Notes: a model not told the origin generated them from the letters alone. Numbered from the stretch's first letter, positions 7,849-14,999 are shown. The stretch is DNA of 41,900 nucleotides from Candidatus Bathyarchaeum sp. (GCA_026014495.1 JAOZIF010000165.1:1-41900), one strand, 5' to 3'. Made by a program: numbers and translations.

Positions 7849-8865
7849 CTATATCAAGTTCATGTGATCCGAAGGCTTGCTCCCAAGCAGCAACCTGTAG
7901 TGGTCACTTTTTCCTTTTTGTTGAATTCTTTCAAGTTTACCGTGTGCAATCACGTTTTCACCACTTTTTGCGTGTTCACAAAATCTTCCTCGAAATGACA
8001 CGATCTCCTCAATTGGCTCAACTTTTGGTCCTTCAAGAGTTTCCACATTGGTGAGCTTGTATGTGCATGGCGTGAAGAGTGATTCTGAAGCGTCTGCAAC
8101 TGTGGCTTTTATTGTTGCGTTGCCTTGTGGATTGTAGATGATGCTGCCGTATTGTTCACTGATTTCGTTGTGGTCTTTTACGAAGCGGATGAAGAAGTGT
8201 TTTCCCATAAATTTGCCGTGTGAGATTTTTCGGGAGTCGGTTCGAACGAAATCTTCGAAAGATACGTTGGTGTCCTTCGAACGAAAATCGAACAGCTCTT
8301 TTAGTCCTTGTATGTCGTACGCTTCAAATGGGCTGTTTTTGTCTTTTAGCAGATTTTTCATGGTTTCTGCTACTTTGTATCCTGTCTTGGACCCGTAAAC
8401 GACTAGGTCAATGTCTGATGAGGGCTCCTGAAGATTAACTAAAATAGAGCCTGAAACGCCCAGTTTGCTCCATTCTACACCCGATTTTTCTTGGAGGACT
8501 TGCATGAACCGTAACGCCGCTGTTTCTGCTTCATCTAATTTGGTTTTAGCTCGCAGGTCTTGTATTCCCTGTGCTGGCTGATAGTGATGTTTTATGTCCT
8601 CTACTGGAACTTCACAGAGCAAAGTGTTGAAGACAGGGTCATCTACTAAGTATTGTGGGTATTCTCGTTTTAGCAGGTCGTAGCGTTTGGCGAGTGCATA
8701 GTATTTGCTGTAATGTTTTCCGTCTCTTTCTCGGTTGCCGTTTGGGTCTGGAACATAACGGATGAAAGCCACCACACGGTCTGGAGGATGAACTACTCCT
8801 TTAACATCAAAAACTATGTTATCTTTTGTTTCTATGAGGTCGCCTTCTCTAAATTTTGTGCCCAT
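7849..8865 (-). CDS. Predicted nucleotidyltransferase (COG2413-like)
   Basis: The 338-residue protein has a polymerase-beta-type nucleotidyltransferase core: G139-S140 followed by a D-x-D pair, D151-I-D153, in the sequence SSDIDLVVYG. The N-terminal part (1-110) begins REGDLIETKDNIVFDVKGVVHPP and may be a beta-barrel. The C-terminal part (250-338) is strand-rich with RGRFCEHA and a GKLERIQ motif. Archaeal proteins with this layout are annotated as predicted nucleotidyltransferases of unknown substrate. It is a single gene, 25 bases after the membrane protein upstream on the same strand. Confidence 0.72.
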   Translation of the reverse strand: MGTKFREGDLIETKDNIVFDVKGVVHPPDRVVAFIRYVPDPNGNRERDGKHYSKYYALAKRYDLLKREYPQYLVDDPVFNTLLCEVPVEDIKHHYQPAQGIQDLRAKTKLDEAETAALRFMQVLQEKSGVEWSKLGVSGSILVNLQEPSSDIDLVVYGSKTGYKVAETMKNLLKDKNSPFEAYDIQGLKELFDFRSKDTNVSFEDFVRTDSRKISHGKFMGKHFFIRFVKDHNEISEQYGSIIYNPQGNATIKATVADASESLFTPCTYKLTNVETLEGPKVEPIEEIVSFRGRFCEHAKSGENVIAHGKLERIQQKGKSDHYRLLLGSKPSDHMNLI

Positions 8866-8890
8866 TTTGTAGCCTTCTTTTTTGTGGGTG

Positions 8891-9661
8891 CTATGCTTTT
8901 AGTTTGGCATTTAATTTAGTTTGCAACGAGTCTAAAGCTGTTACTCTTATTCCGTTTCTTTTTAGTGCTAAAATTACGGCACTGCCGATGAGTGCTCCAA
9001 TGAGGCAGTTTAGTGAATCTGCTATTGCGTAATATATTGTTAGGGGTGCCCAGACCGGATAGAAGTCTGGTGTTCCCCAGCTTAGTACCCAAACTGCAAT
9101 GTTGTTTCCTGTGATTGTTTCACCGCCTATACGGGCTATCCATGCTAAGCACCAAAGAGCTACTGGTAGATACTTTTGGTTTCTAGTGACTATTGTGTTA
9201 ACAATCCGCTTCCGTATCGGTGGTATAGCAATAAGCGCTAATACAAACCAGTACTGCCAAGTGATAATAGGCATTATTTCATACCATGCAAATGGATGAG
9301 CAAACCATATCACAAGCTGACCTAAAAGAATCAATATCGCTTCTTTCCATCGGTTGAACAAAACTAGCCCACTCATTAATGCCGCTAATGTAGGCGCAAG
9401 AAACGTCAATATTCCAATAGATGTTGCGGGATTAACGTATGGAACTGTCCAGCCAAAAATTAAACCTGCTACTGTTCCGTATGCTGGACCTAGTAGTGGA
9501 GCTGTCAGGCTTGAAAGCAAAACACTGGAAAATGTGATGGTTACAGGTGTACCCGGAACCGGATAGATTATCAGGAAGCTGACTGAAAGGAGAAGGGCTG
9601 CCCAAATTGAGATTAAGGCTATGTTGAGGCTGCTGACTGTTTTGTTATTTGTTCCAGTCAA
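8891..9661 (-). CDS. ECF-transporter S-component-like membrane protein
   Basis: This protein of about 256 residues has six or seven hydrophobic segments. An early conserved-looking loop reads YPVPGTPVTITFSSVLLSS, followed by GPAYGTVAGLIFGW. This small-residue-rich pattern in the first helices resembles ECF S components or related vitamin-uptake proteins. No energising ATPase or T component lies nearby. The substrate cannot be inferred. The region before its start (9662-9766) is AT-rich and could hold its promoter; repeat-1 copy B lies just beyond. Confidence 0.55.
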   Translation of the reverse strand: MTGTNNKTVSSLNIALISIWAALLLSVSFLIIYPVPGTPVTITFSSVLLSSLTAPLLGPAYGTVAGLIFGWTVPYVNPATSIGILTFLAPTLAALMSGLVLFNRWKEAILILLGQLVIWFAHPFAWYEIMPIITWQYWFVLALIAIPPIRKRIVNTIVTRNQKYLPVALWCLAWIARIGGETITGNNIAVWVLSWGTPDFYPVWAPLTIYYAIADSLNCLIGALIGSAVILALKRNGIRVTALDSLQTKLNAKLKA

Positions 9662-9766
9662 ATTTGTTTCCTCAAATTTTTCATATACAAAATGTATTTT
9701 TTTACATTCTACGTTTTTCTATTTATCTTGTCGTTTGCTATATAAGATTAATCTTGACTTTCAACG

Positions 9767-9821
9767 TTTTTCAGAAAAAGCTATTTTTCAACAATGTTCT
9801 GCTATTAGTTTTCTAATATGC
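9767..9821 (-). repeat. Repeat-1 copy B, after the EamA gene
   Basis: Read on the minus strand, the core is TATTAGAAAACTAATA (9803-9818): the stem is kept but the loop is AAAA instead of GAGA. GCAGAACATTGTTGAAAA follows, then a TAGC turn, TTTTTC and a short A-run. The element starts about ten bases after the EamA stop codon on the same strand, a terminator-like position. Confidence 0.8.
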
Positions 9822-9830
9822 ATGAGGTTT

Positions 9831-10712
9831 TTAGTTTATGCTGATTAATATGACGCCTGTGATGATTAAAATGGCGTTTGCGACAAGTTTGAAGCTGATT
9901 TTTTCGATTTTTCTGAGGAATATGTAAGTGAATAGTAAGATAAATAGTAGTTCGGTTTGTAGGATTGGGGCGACTATTGAGACCATTTCTTGGCTTAGTG
10001 CAATAAAGGATAGTAGCCATCCTGTGGCTATGCCTATTCCTGGTTTCCAGAACATTTTGATGTCTTGTCGTGAAAACTTTGTGGCTCTTTTGTGACTGGA
10101 GAATTTTAGCACAATGAGATAAACGATTAGGGCTGTGGTGTATCCAACTGCGACTCCCAGTAGTGGCTGGTTGTAGATGTTTAAGCTTTCTTTTCGTACG
10201 ATTTGTGAGAAGGCTATGGCTAACGAGCCAAGTATGGGGATGATTAAGCCTTTTTTTGATGAATGTGTGGGTCTGGCTTCGTTGTTGTTTATGGTTTTTC
10301 CGATTAATATTACGCCCACTATGATGCATCCAAGTCCAATCCAGTTTTCCGTGGATAGTGTCTCGCTTAGAAGCAGAATCGCTGTGATGGAGGTGTATAT
10401 TGGGTATGTTGCGAATATTGATGCATTTGTTGAGATGCCTGCGGTTTCCATTCCCTTGAAGTAGAATAGTCTGGCTATTGCTGGGGCAAGTAGTCCCGCG
10501 ATTACGAAAAGCATTAGGGCTTCAAGGTTTACTGTGTTTAGGTTCGTGAACGCTAGGGCAAGAGGCCATAAGATGATGTTGCCCATGATTGTGACCGTCA
10601 ATGATATGTAAACAAAGTTTGATTTGTCCAAGTTCTTTCTGACCAGTATCTGTGACAACCCAAATGACATCGCAGAAAGCAAAGCCAGAACAATACCAAA
10701 CATGACTGCCAC
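9831..10712 (-). CDS. EamA (DMT-superfamily) transporter
   Basis: The 293-residue protein has about ten hydrophobic segments in two halves, as expected for two EamA repeats. Typical pieces are FGLSQILVRK near the start, an ATYPIYTSITAILLLSE segment and a late LLFILLFTYIFLRK. Members export or import metabolites such as amino acids or drugs; the substrate is unknown. Start codons at 10712 and ten bases later (MFGIV) are both possible. It is a single gene followed by a repeat-1 hairpin. Confidence 0.85.
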   Translation of the reverse strand: MAVMFGIVLALLSAMSFGLSQILVRKNLDKSNFVYISLTVTIMGNIILWPLALAFTNLNTVNLEALMLFVIAGLLAPAIARLFYFKGMETAGISTNASIFATYPIYTSITAILLLSETLSTENWIGLGCIIVGVILIGKTINNNEARPTHSSKKGLIIPILGSLAIAFSQIVRKESLNIYNQPLLGVAVGYTTALIVYLIVLKFSSHKRATKFSRQDIKMFWKPGIGIATGWLLSFIALSQEMVSIVAPILQTELLFILLFTYIFLRKIEKISFKLVANAILIITGVILISIN

Positions 10713-10839
10713 AAAACTGTACGGAGACTATTAAACAAAACCATTTACCCCTTTTGCTGAGCGTGCCTAGAAGGCATTTTAAATTGTGATTTTAGTTTCA
10801 TAAACAATAAATTAGTTTCAATCTAAAAGCCATTAGAAA

Positions 10840-10948
10840 ATGTTGGGCCTGTTAGTTTTTGTAGTGTCTTTCCTTTGTCTTTTCATTGGAACTATACTGT
10901 TTCCCAGCATGCCGCCTGGGCAACTACTATGTGACGTTTTCGGAAACT
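10840..10948 (+). pseudogene. Truncated 5' end of a membrane or secreted protein gene
   Basis: From ATG 10840 the frame reads a strongly hydrophobic N-terminus (LGLLVFVVSFLCLFIGTILF), then PSMPPGQLL, and runs straight into the left terminal repeat of the mobile element, where it soon stops (10963-10965). It could be the signal peptide of a gene cut by the insertion. Joining bases 10948 and 15000 keeps the frame into the kelch fragment on the other side. That is weak evidence, because one in three random joins would do so. Confidence 0.4.
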
Positions 10949-10972
10949 CGATACTGTTAAGTTAAGTTACCT
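10949..10972 (+). repeat. Left terminal inverted repeat (24 bp)
   Basis: It is identical to the reverse complement of 14976-14999 over all 24 bases. The match stops at the next base on each side. The stop codon of the 400-aa cargo gene lies only 12 bases inside it. Confidence 0.95.
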
Positions 10973-10984
10973 AAAAAACTAGTT

Positions 10985-12187
10985 TCAAGTCAGTGTTTTT
11001 TGGCAGGTTCCACTTTTGAATCTCTTGATTCTCTGTATGTGAGTCTTTTCAACATACTTCTTTTCAGCTAAATATTCAGGTAAATCCATGTGTTTTATTA
11101 CACCTCTAAGATTTAGTGCTTCCCAAGCCAACTGTTCATTATTAATTAGCGCCTCACACCGTTGTAGCTTGGACTTGGACGAGAACGAATCCAAAAACTT
11201 TTGCCACGAAATACACGAATTGTCTTTTGGATACATGTCAGCTATTCTTTCAGTACCAACAACTCTATAATAACCATAGTCATTACGGTTAAAAAGACGC
11301 AATTTTCTTTCTTCAGTCTCAGGGGTTGGACCTAAACCAATTCCACCAACATCAAATTTTGGACGTTTATGCTTTTTTCCCAATCCATCAAAACCAAACC
11401 CGAAAGAAAAAATGTTTTTTGAAGTCACAGCTTCCCTTTTTTTGGATAACCGACCTGCACTTACATTATAAGCGTAAAGAAATGTGTTATCCAAAACTCT
11501 TTCTTGAACTAATAATTTGAAAACATCGAGGAGGTCAGCCTCCATTGTGATGGGGTTCCTTGCAGCGAAATCATAATAAAAAGCGTTAATTTCGTTCTTT
11601 AGATAGAATAAAATTAATTCATTTGTGTACTGGTATGGTAGTTTTGGTATCGCCCCCATAACAGGTTTACCATTATACCTCCGTAGATATTCCAAAGTAG
11701 CAGAAATAAATTTGAGATATTTCTGGAATTTTGCATCAGAATTTATCCCATCAGTAATTAAGGGAATGTTTGGTATTGGTACGATACTTGAATTGGCATG
11801 TGCTCTATTTAGAATAAACTGCCAAATAGTATCGGATGGATACCTTTGTATAATGCATTCAAAAATACAAATATCAAACTCATGTTGTGAGCTATTATTT
11901 GATTTAGGCTTTTGTGCGCGTATTCTTCTTTCAAAAGCTTGTTTTACGGTCATATCCTTAACGAGCTTATTGAGCGGTCTGTTTTTGTTACTTATTTCAC
12001 AATAAATTTCGTTAAGCCCTCGTGTGCCTGAGGCTACATTTTCATTGCTGTTAATGAGTTTGTTATTATATGCCACAATAGGTGTTTTTATGGAAAAATC
12101 ACTAGCAATACGAAGACTTTTAGTTGAGTATAATGTTTCATCGTTTTTGTCTTTTTCAAGCAGTTTAACTTCTAGTCTAGTCATCAT
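10985..12187 (-). CDS. Unknown 400-aa cargo protein of the mobile element
   Basis: I do not recognise this family. The 400 residues are mixed alpha/beta with no membrane segment. Several short hydrophobic strands each precede a helix: KPVMGAIPKLPYQYTNELIL, then INAFYYDFAARNP, then NTFLYAYNVSAGRLS, then IFSFGFGFDGLGKKHKRPK. This repeating pattern would fit a TIM-like barrel, perhaps distantly like tRNA-guanine transglycosylase folds; that is speculative. A basic C-terminus (RIKRFKSGTCQK) suggests nucleic-acid contact. It is the last gene of the leftward operon, ten bases after the PIN gene, so it is probably co-regulated with the toxin-antitoxin pair. The start is ATG 12187; the next codon is also ATG. 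Confidence 0.75.
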   Translation of the reverse strand: MMTRLEVKLLEKDKNDETLYSTKSLRIASDFSIKTPIVAYNNKLINSNENVASGTRGLNEIYCEISNKNRPLNKLVKDMTVKQAFERRIRAQKPKSNNSSQHEFDICIFECIIQRYPSDTIWQFILNRAHANSSIVPIPNIPLITDGINSDAKFQKYLKFISATLEYLRRYNGKPVMGAIPKLPYQYTNELILFYLKNEINAFYYDFAARNPITMEADLLDVFKLLVQERVLDNTFLYAYNVSAGRLSKKREAVTSKNIFSFGFGFDGLGKKHKRPKFDVGGIGLGPTPETEERKLRLFNRNDYGYYRVVGTERIADMYPKDNSCISWQKFLDSFSSKSKLQRCEALINNEQLAWEALNLRGVIKHMDLPEYLAEKKYVEKTHIQRIKRFKSGTCQKTLT

Positions 12188-12197
12188 TTGCCCCTAT

Positions 12198-12680
12198 TTA
12201 TTTTGAACATCTGAATGTTGATTTGTTAAGTTTATTCAAAAGCTTTTCCTTGATTAATTGGTCTATTATGCCCAAATGATTCATTAGATTCAATAAACCT
12301 TCAGTGCCTGTTTTCTTTAATCCTAGTTTGTCTGCTACTCTTCTTCCTGCACCTTCATCAATCACACATTCAAAAGGTTGATTTTGTTTTTTTAACTCTA
12401 AAGCATACTGTAATACTTCAACTTCACCATAGTCGAGCATTGGATAAAGTTCTTTAAATGTATCAAATTCTTTTTTCGATACTTGTTTAGTAATAATCCA
12501 TTTTTCATCTATCGCTTTAGCGAGTCTAGATTTTCCCGGTTCTTTTTTTACCTCAAATGCAACACCATCAGTTACAATAAGTGAATAACCAATCAAAGTA
12601 AGGGCATACAAGTACTCCCCATCATCCATCTCCGTCATAAAACCAATAATCGTTGAGGCATCCAAAATAAGCGAAGTCAT
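12198..12680 (-). CDS. PIN-domain ribonuclease toxin (DUF3368-like)
   Basis: PIN toxins cleave RNA with a metal held by acidic residues. The 160-residue protein shows this set: D7 in LILDAST, E43, E86 in the GEVEVLQYALE helix, and D108 in CVIDEGAGRRVADKLGL. The following KTGTEGLL segment is the signature ending of the DUF3368 branch. Its start is six bases after the stop of a protein whose C-terminus is UPF0175-like, the usual antitoxin partner of DUF3368 toxins. The C-terminus has an extra basic helix (KEKLLNKLNKSTFRCSK). Confidence 0.85.
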   Translation of the reverse strand: MTSLILDASTIIGFMTEMDDGEYLYALTLIGYSLIVTDGVAFEVKKEPGKSRLAKAIDEKWIITKQVSKKEFDTFKELYPMLDYGEVEVLQYALELKKQNQPFECVIDEGAGRRVADKLGLKKTGTEGLLNLMNHLGIIDQLIKEKLLNKLNKSTFRCSK

Positions 12681-12686
12681 TCCACA

Positions 12687-13271
12687 TCACTCAGCGAAAA
12701 CGGAGACACCCTTTGATTGTAATAACGCGATTACATCTTCTTGATATAACCCAGAAATTTCAGCAGCTTTCCCAAGACTTATTTTCTTTTTTTTGAACAA
12801 ATTAACAGCGACTTCTTGTCTCTTTGTTTCTATTCTCTTGAACTCTAACGAGTCATCTCGCATGTCTGGGTATGAGTAATAAATGAACCCTAACAACTCA
12901 TCTTTTGTCAAGTCATTCAGAAACAACTTCATTTCTGAAATCGAGTTCATTTTAGAAGTAAATTCTATCTCCAATTTTTTTGCGATTTTTTTCCCATATT
13001 TTGTAAGTTGTTTTTGTTTCGGGTCAACAATCTTTTCTATACGTAGTCTATCAGTCTGCTCATCAGCTAATTCACTATATGGCCCCATAAAATCGGATTC
13101 AAACTCAGCCTCTTCTGCTAAGTCAGGCAATATTTTTGAAATAAGGAACAACTCTTTTTGATACCATAATTTGCCTTTTATAGGTTCCAAATTATTTGCA
13201 GCATAGAGAAGAATGGTTATTTTTTGTGTTAATGATAGGCGTTTCTCTATGTTATTGCTCGTCTTCGACAC
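12687..13271 (-). CDS. Fusion antitoxin: YwgA-like domain plus C-terminal UPF0175
   Basis: The last 40 residues (about 155-194) match UPF0175 antitoxins: an L-F-K-K-K-K-I-S-L-G-K-A-A-E-I-S-G helix-turn-helix followed by LLQSKGVSVF. Before it, residues about 14-115 resemble YwgA-like proteins (COG3432): ITILLYAANN, PIKGKLWYQKELFL and a FMGPYSELADE motif. UPF0175 proteins are normally about 80-100 residues, so the 194-residue fusion is unusual. The start is GTG 13269-13271, lying 20 bases inside the DUF2080 gene, so translation is probably coupled. The PIN toxin gene follows six bases downstream. It is likely both neutraliser and DNA-binding autorepressor. Confidence 0.78.
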   Translation of the reverse strand: MSKTSNNIEKRLSLTQKITILLYAANNLEPIKGKLWYQKELFLISKILPDLAEEAEFESDFMGPYSELADEQTDRLRIEKIVDPKQKQLTKYGKKIAKKLEIEFTSKMNSISEMKLFLNDLTKDELLGFIYYSYPDMRDDSLEFKRIETKRQEVAVNLFKKKKISLGKAAEISGLYQEDVIALLQSKGVSVFAE

Positions 13272-13422
13272 TCTCCTCAGTCACAGGTTCAAGCAAGATA
13301 ACCTTAACTTGCTTATGTATCCACGCTTTTGGCAAGTATATCCTTCCCGTCGTACCTGACACGGCAACTCTCCTTTCTAATACTTGATAACCTGAAACTT
13401 TAACTTCCATTTCGGCATTCAT
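13252..13422 (-). CDS. DUF2080 family transposon-encoded protein (56 aa)
   Basis: The reading frame runs from ATG 13422 to TAA 13252 on the minus strand. It has the family pattern VSGYQVLERRVAVSG, then TGRIYLPKAWIHKQVKV, then ILLEP. DUF2080 proteins are small and usually found next to archaeal transposases; the strand-rich centre with YLPKAW resembles AbrB/SpoVT-like DNA-binding folds. It is the first gene of the leftward operon and overlaps the start of the fusion antitoxin by 20 bases. Operator 1 (13429-13443) lies only six bases before its ATG, so transcription is probably leaderless. Confidence 0.85.
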   Translation of the reverse strand: MNAEMEVKVSGYQVLERRVAVSGTTGRIYLPKAWIHKQVKVILLEPVTEESVEDEQ

Positions 13423-13428
13423 AATAAT

Positions 13429-13443
13429 AGCTATATTATAGCT
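13429..13443. promoter_or_regulatory. Operator 1 of the mobile element
   Basis: AGCTATATTATAGCT is a perfect inverted repeat, AGCTAT/ATAGCT around ATT. It lies between the leftward TATA-like box (near 13445-13453) and the DUF2080 ATG. A near copy is at 13472-13486, which points to control by an element-encoded repressor. Confidence 0.6.
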
Positions 13444-13471
13444 TATTTATATCTTTTTTTAATTATTTTAT

Positions 13472-13486
13472 GGCTATTTTATAGCT
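13472..13486. promoter_or_regulatory. Operator 2 of the mobile element
   Basis: GGCTATTTTATAGCT differs from operator 1 at two of 15 positions and keeps the GCTAT/ATAGC arms. It lies just upstream of the rightward TATA box (TATATATA, 13500-13507), so the same protein could control both operons. Confidence 0.6.
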
Positions 13487-13511
13487 AATAAACGTAAGGT
13501 ATATATACTTG

Positions 13512-13529
13512 GGTATCCTAAAGGATACC
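13512..13529 (+). promoter_or_regulatory. Hairpin at the transposase mRNA start
   Basis: GGTATCCTAAAGGATACC is a 7-bp perfect stem with a TAAA loop. It falls at the expected transcription start, about 25 bases after the TATA box, and before the chosen ATG 13548. It could limit translation of the transposase, or be a binding site. Confidence 0.5.
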
Positions 13530-13547
13530 TGTAAGAGCGTGAAAGAA

Positions 13548-14456
13548 ATGAACTGCAAATATTGTGACTCTGAGAACATAATCAAGAAAGGAGTCAGACA
13601 TAACAAGCAAACTTACAAGTGTAAAGACTGTGGTCACATTTTTGTTGCTAACGGCAAATTTTCAAGAATGCGAAACGACAAGCACATCATAGTTACAGCT
13701 CTTAATCTCTACTATGACGGCTTATCTCTCCGAAAAACACAACGCAACTTAGAACAGATTTTTGGAGAGAAAATATCTCAAGTCACAATATTGAACTGGA
13801 TTAAGAAGTATTCACGACTTGTAAAAGAATACATGATTTCTCAGGTACCACAACTTTCAGGATTATGGCACGAAGATGAAACAGTAATCAAGTGTGAAGG
13901 AAGAAACGTTTGGTTCTGGGAAATGATAGATGAAGATACAAAATTTATGGTTGCTTCTCACCTATCTAACACAAGAACGTTTAATGATACAGTAGCCATC
14001 TTCAAGAAGGGATTTGAGCAGAGCAAGGTTCGACCTAAAGCGGTTTTTGTCGATGGCTGCAACGCTTACTATCGAGCGTTCAACAAAGTGTTCTACACCC
14101 TCCGAAAAGATACTCGCCCAGAGCTAGTGCAAAGAGTTGGAGTAAGAACTAGAGAAACAAACAACATAGTTGAAAGACTGCATGGTACACTTAAAGATAG
14201 AACAAAGCCAATGCGAGGACTCAAGAATTATGAATCCACAAAACTACTGCTTGAAGGATACTCAGTCCACTACAATTGTGTTAGACCGCACCAAAGTCTA
14301 GGCGGTAAAACTCCCGCTCAAGCTACAAGAATGAACGTTCCAAACAATTGGAAAGGCTTAATTGATGAAGCAACGAAACATGAAGCAATTCTATTAGCTA
14401 AAGTGTTCGGTGAAAAAACGGAAGAAAAACAGGGAATAAAGGTGGTCAGTAAATGA
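13548..14456 (+). CDS. DDE transposase, IS6/IS240-like, with N-terminal zinc ribbon
   Basis: The protein (302 residues from ATG 13548) starts with a zinc ribbon, C3-x2-C6 and C25-x2-C28, then a helix-turn-helix region (SLRKTQRNLEQIFGEKISQVTILNWIKK). The RNase-H-like core follows with a DDE triad: D110 in HEDETVIK, D169 in VFVDGCNAY and E209 in NNIVERLHG. The end pattern SVHYNCVRPHQSLGGKTPAQ is typical of IS6/IS240-like transposases. Upstream in-frame TTG 13509 and GTG 13539 exist, but the TATA box and hairpin favour ATG 13548. The stop overlaps the next gene's start (ATGA). The gene appears intact. Confidence 0.88.
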   Translation: MNCKYCDSENIIKKGVRHNKQTYKCKDCGHIFVANGKFSRMRNDKHIIVTALNLYYDGLSLRKTQRNLEQIFGEKISQVTILNWIKKYSRLVKEYMISQVPQLSGLWHEDETVIKCEGRNVWFWEMIDEDTKFMVASHLSNTRTFNDTVAIFKKGFEQSKVRPKAVFVDGCNAYYRAFNKVFYTLRKDTRPELVQRVGVRTRETNNIVERLHGTLKDRTKPMRGLKNYESTKLLLEGYSVHYNCVRPHQSLGGKTPAQATRMNVPNNWKGLIDEATKHEAILLAKVFGEKTEEKQGIKVVSK

Positions 14457-14620
14457 AAAAAATCTTAGTAGCTCTACCAAAGGGTGTAATTGACATTTTA
14501 GACAAAGAAGTTGTTGGCAAACTAGGCGAAGGTTATAGTGACACATTACGCACAATTATTATGAATTGGTTAGGCGAACAGGGTTACTTATCAAAAGGTG
14601 GAAAAAGTGAAAAAATCTAA
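14453..14620 (+). CDS. Small ribbon-helix-helix-like protein (55 aa)
   Basis: The frame from ATG 14453 gives a 55-residue protein. A short strand (KKILVALPKGVIDILDK) is followed by a helix with GEGYSDTLRTIIMNWL. This strand-helix-helix order resembles CopG/Arc ribbon-helix-helix regulators, including the conserved G-x-S/T turn before the last helix. It overlaps the transposase stop by four bases (ATGA) and overlaps the next small gene by 14 bases. It is a candidate for the repressor that binds the paired GCTAT operators, though the antitoxin is an equal candidate. Confidence 0.68.
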   Translation: MKKILVALPKGVIDILDKEVVGKLGEGYSDTLRTIIMNWLGEQGYLSKGGKSEKI

Positions 14621-14759
14621 AGTTGACAGAGAACCAACCGAAGAAATAGACCTTTTAGATGATATGCTCTCAAGTCTAGTTGACTTGCTTATTGAGAAAG
14701 GCGTTATTACAGAAGAAGAATATGAGAAGCGAATTAAGCAACGAGTTAAAATAAAATAA
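14607..14759 (+). CDS. Small acidic helical protein (50 aa)
   Basis: The frame from GTG 14607 to TAA 14759 overlaps the upstream RHH-like gene by 14 bases, which suggests translational coupling. The sequence is acidic and helical (EIDLLDDMLSSLVDLLIEKG), then VITEEEYEKRIKQR, like a short coiled-coil or the oligomerisation tail seen on some small phage and transposon proteins. I do not recognise a family. It is the last gene of the rightward operon. Confidence 0.55.
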   Translation: MKKSKVDREPTEEIDLLDDMLSSLVDLLIEKGVITEEEYEKRIKQRVKIK

Positions 14760-14764
14760 ATTTT

Positions 14765-14959
14765 CTAATTTTTCTCTTTTCCCAAATATATTAACAACAT
14801 TGCCAATAACCCAAGAATAGTTATTTGAATTGAATAACTCAGCACTTGGTAGTTAACGCAAAAATAAATGAACAAAAGTAAGTCAATAAAGGCGATAATT
14901 AACCCAGCTGTGAATAATATCCAATTCATAGTAACCAATAATTTTGAAGCAAAAGACAT
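14765..14959 (-). CDS. Small membrane protein (64 aa) near the right end of the element
   Basis: The frame gives two hydrophobic helices (about 8-33 and 40-58) joined by a short loop, with a charged GKEKN end. It lies 16 bases inside the right terminal repeat, on the opposite strand to the transposase operon. It could be a genuine small membrane protein carried by the element, or a chance reading of AT-rich DNA. No ribosome-binding site is clear. Confidence 0.4.
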   Translation of the reverse strand: MSFASKLLVTMNWILFTAGLIIAFIDLLLFIYFCVNYQVLSYSIQITILGLLAMLLIYLGKEKN

Positions 14960-14975
14960 ATCTTAAATTTTCGGC

Positions 14976-14999
14976 AGGTAACTTAACTTAACAGTATCG
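14976..14999 (-). repeat. Right terminal inverted repeat (24 bp)
   Basis: It is the exact reverse complement of 10949-10972. The base after it (15000) starts the kelch-protein fragment. Confidence 0.95.

Larger units (their letters stand above)
10949..14999. mobile_element. 4.05-kb element with 24-bp terminal inverted repeats, transposase and toxin-antitoxin cargo
   Basis: The ends are perfect 24-bp inverted repeats (10949-10972 and 14976-14999). The outermost bases are CGATACTG on the left and CAGTATCG on the right. Everything between is tightly packed into two divergent operons from one control region (13423-13538). Leftward: DUF2080, a YwgA-like/UPF0175 fusion, a PIN protein and a 400-aa unknown. 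Rightward: an IS6/IS240-like DDE transposase and two small genes. No target-site duplication is visible at the flanks, so flanking DNA may have been lost or the ends may have recombined. The flanks are fragments of surface-protein-type genes. Confidence 0.9.

Noticed and set aside
9805-10329. Long frame of 174 codons on the minus strand inside the EamA gene
   Set aside because: It is rich in H, N, Q and R with no domain, and lies fully inside a clear ten-helix transporter in another frame on the same strand.
10949-14999. Target-site duplication of 8 bp expected for IS6-like elements
   Set aside because: The bases outside the two ends (CGGAAACT and TAGTGGAC) do not match, so no duplication is claimed.
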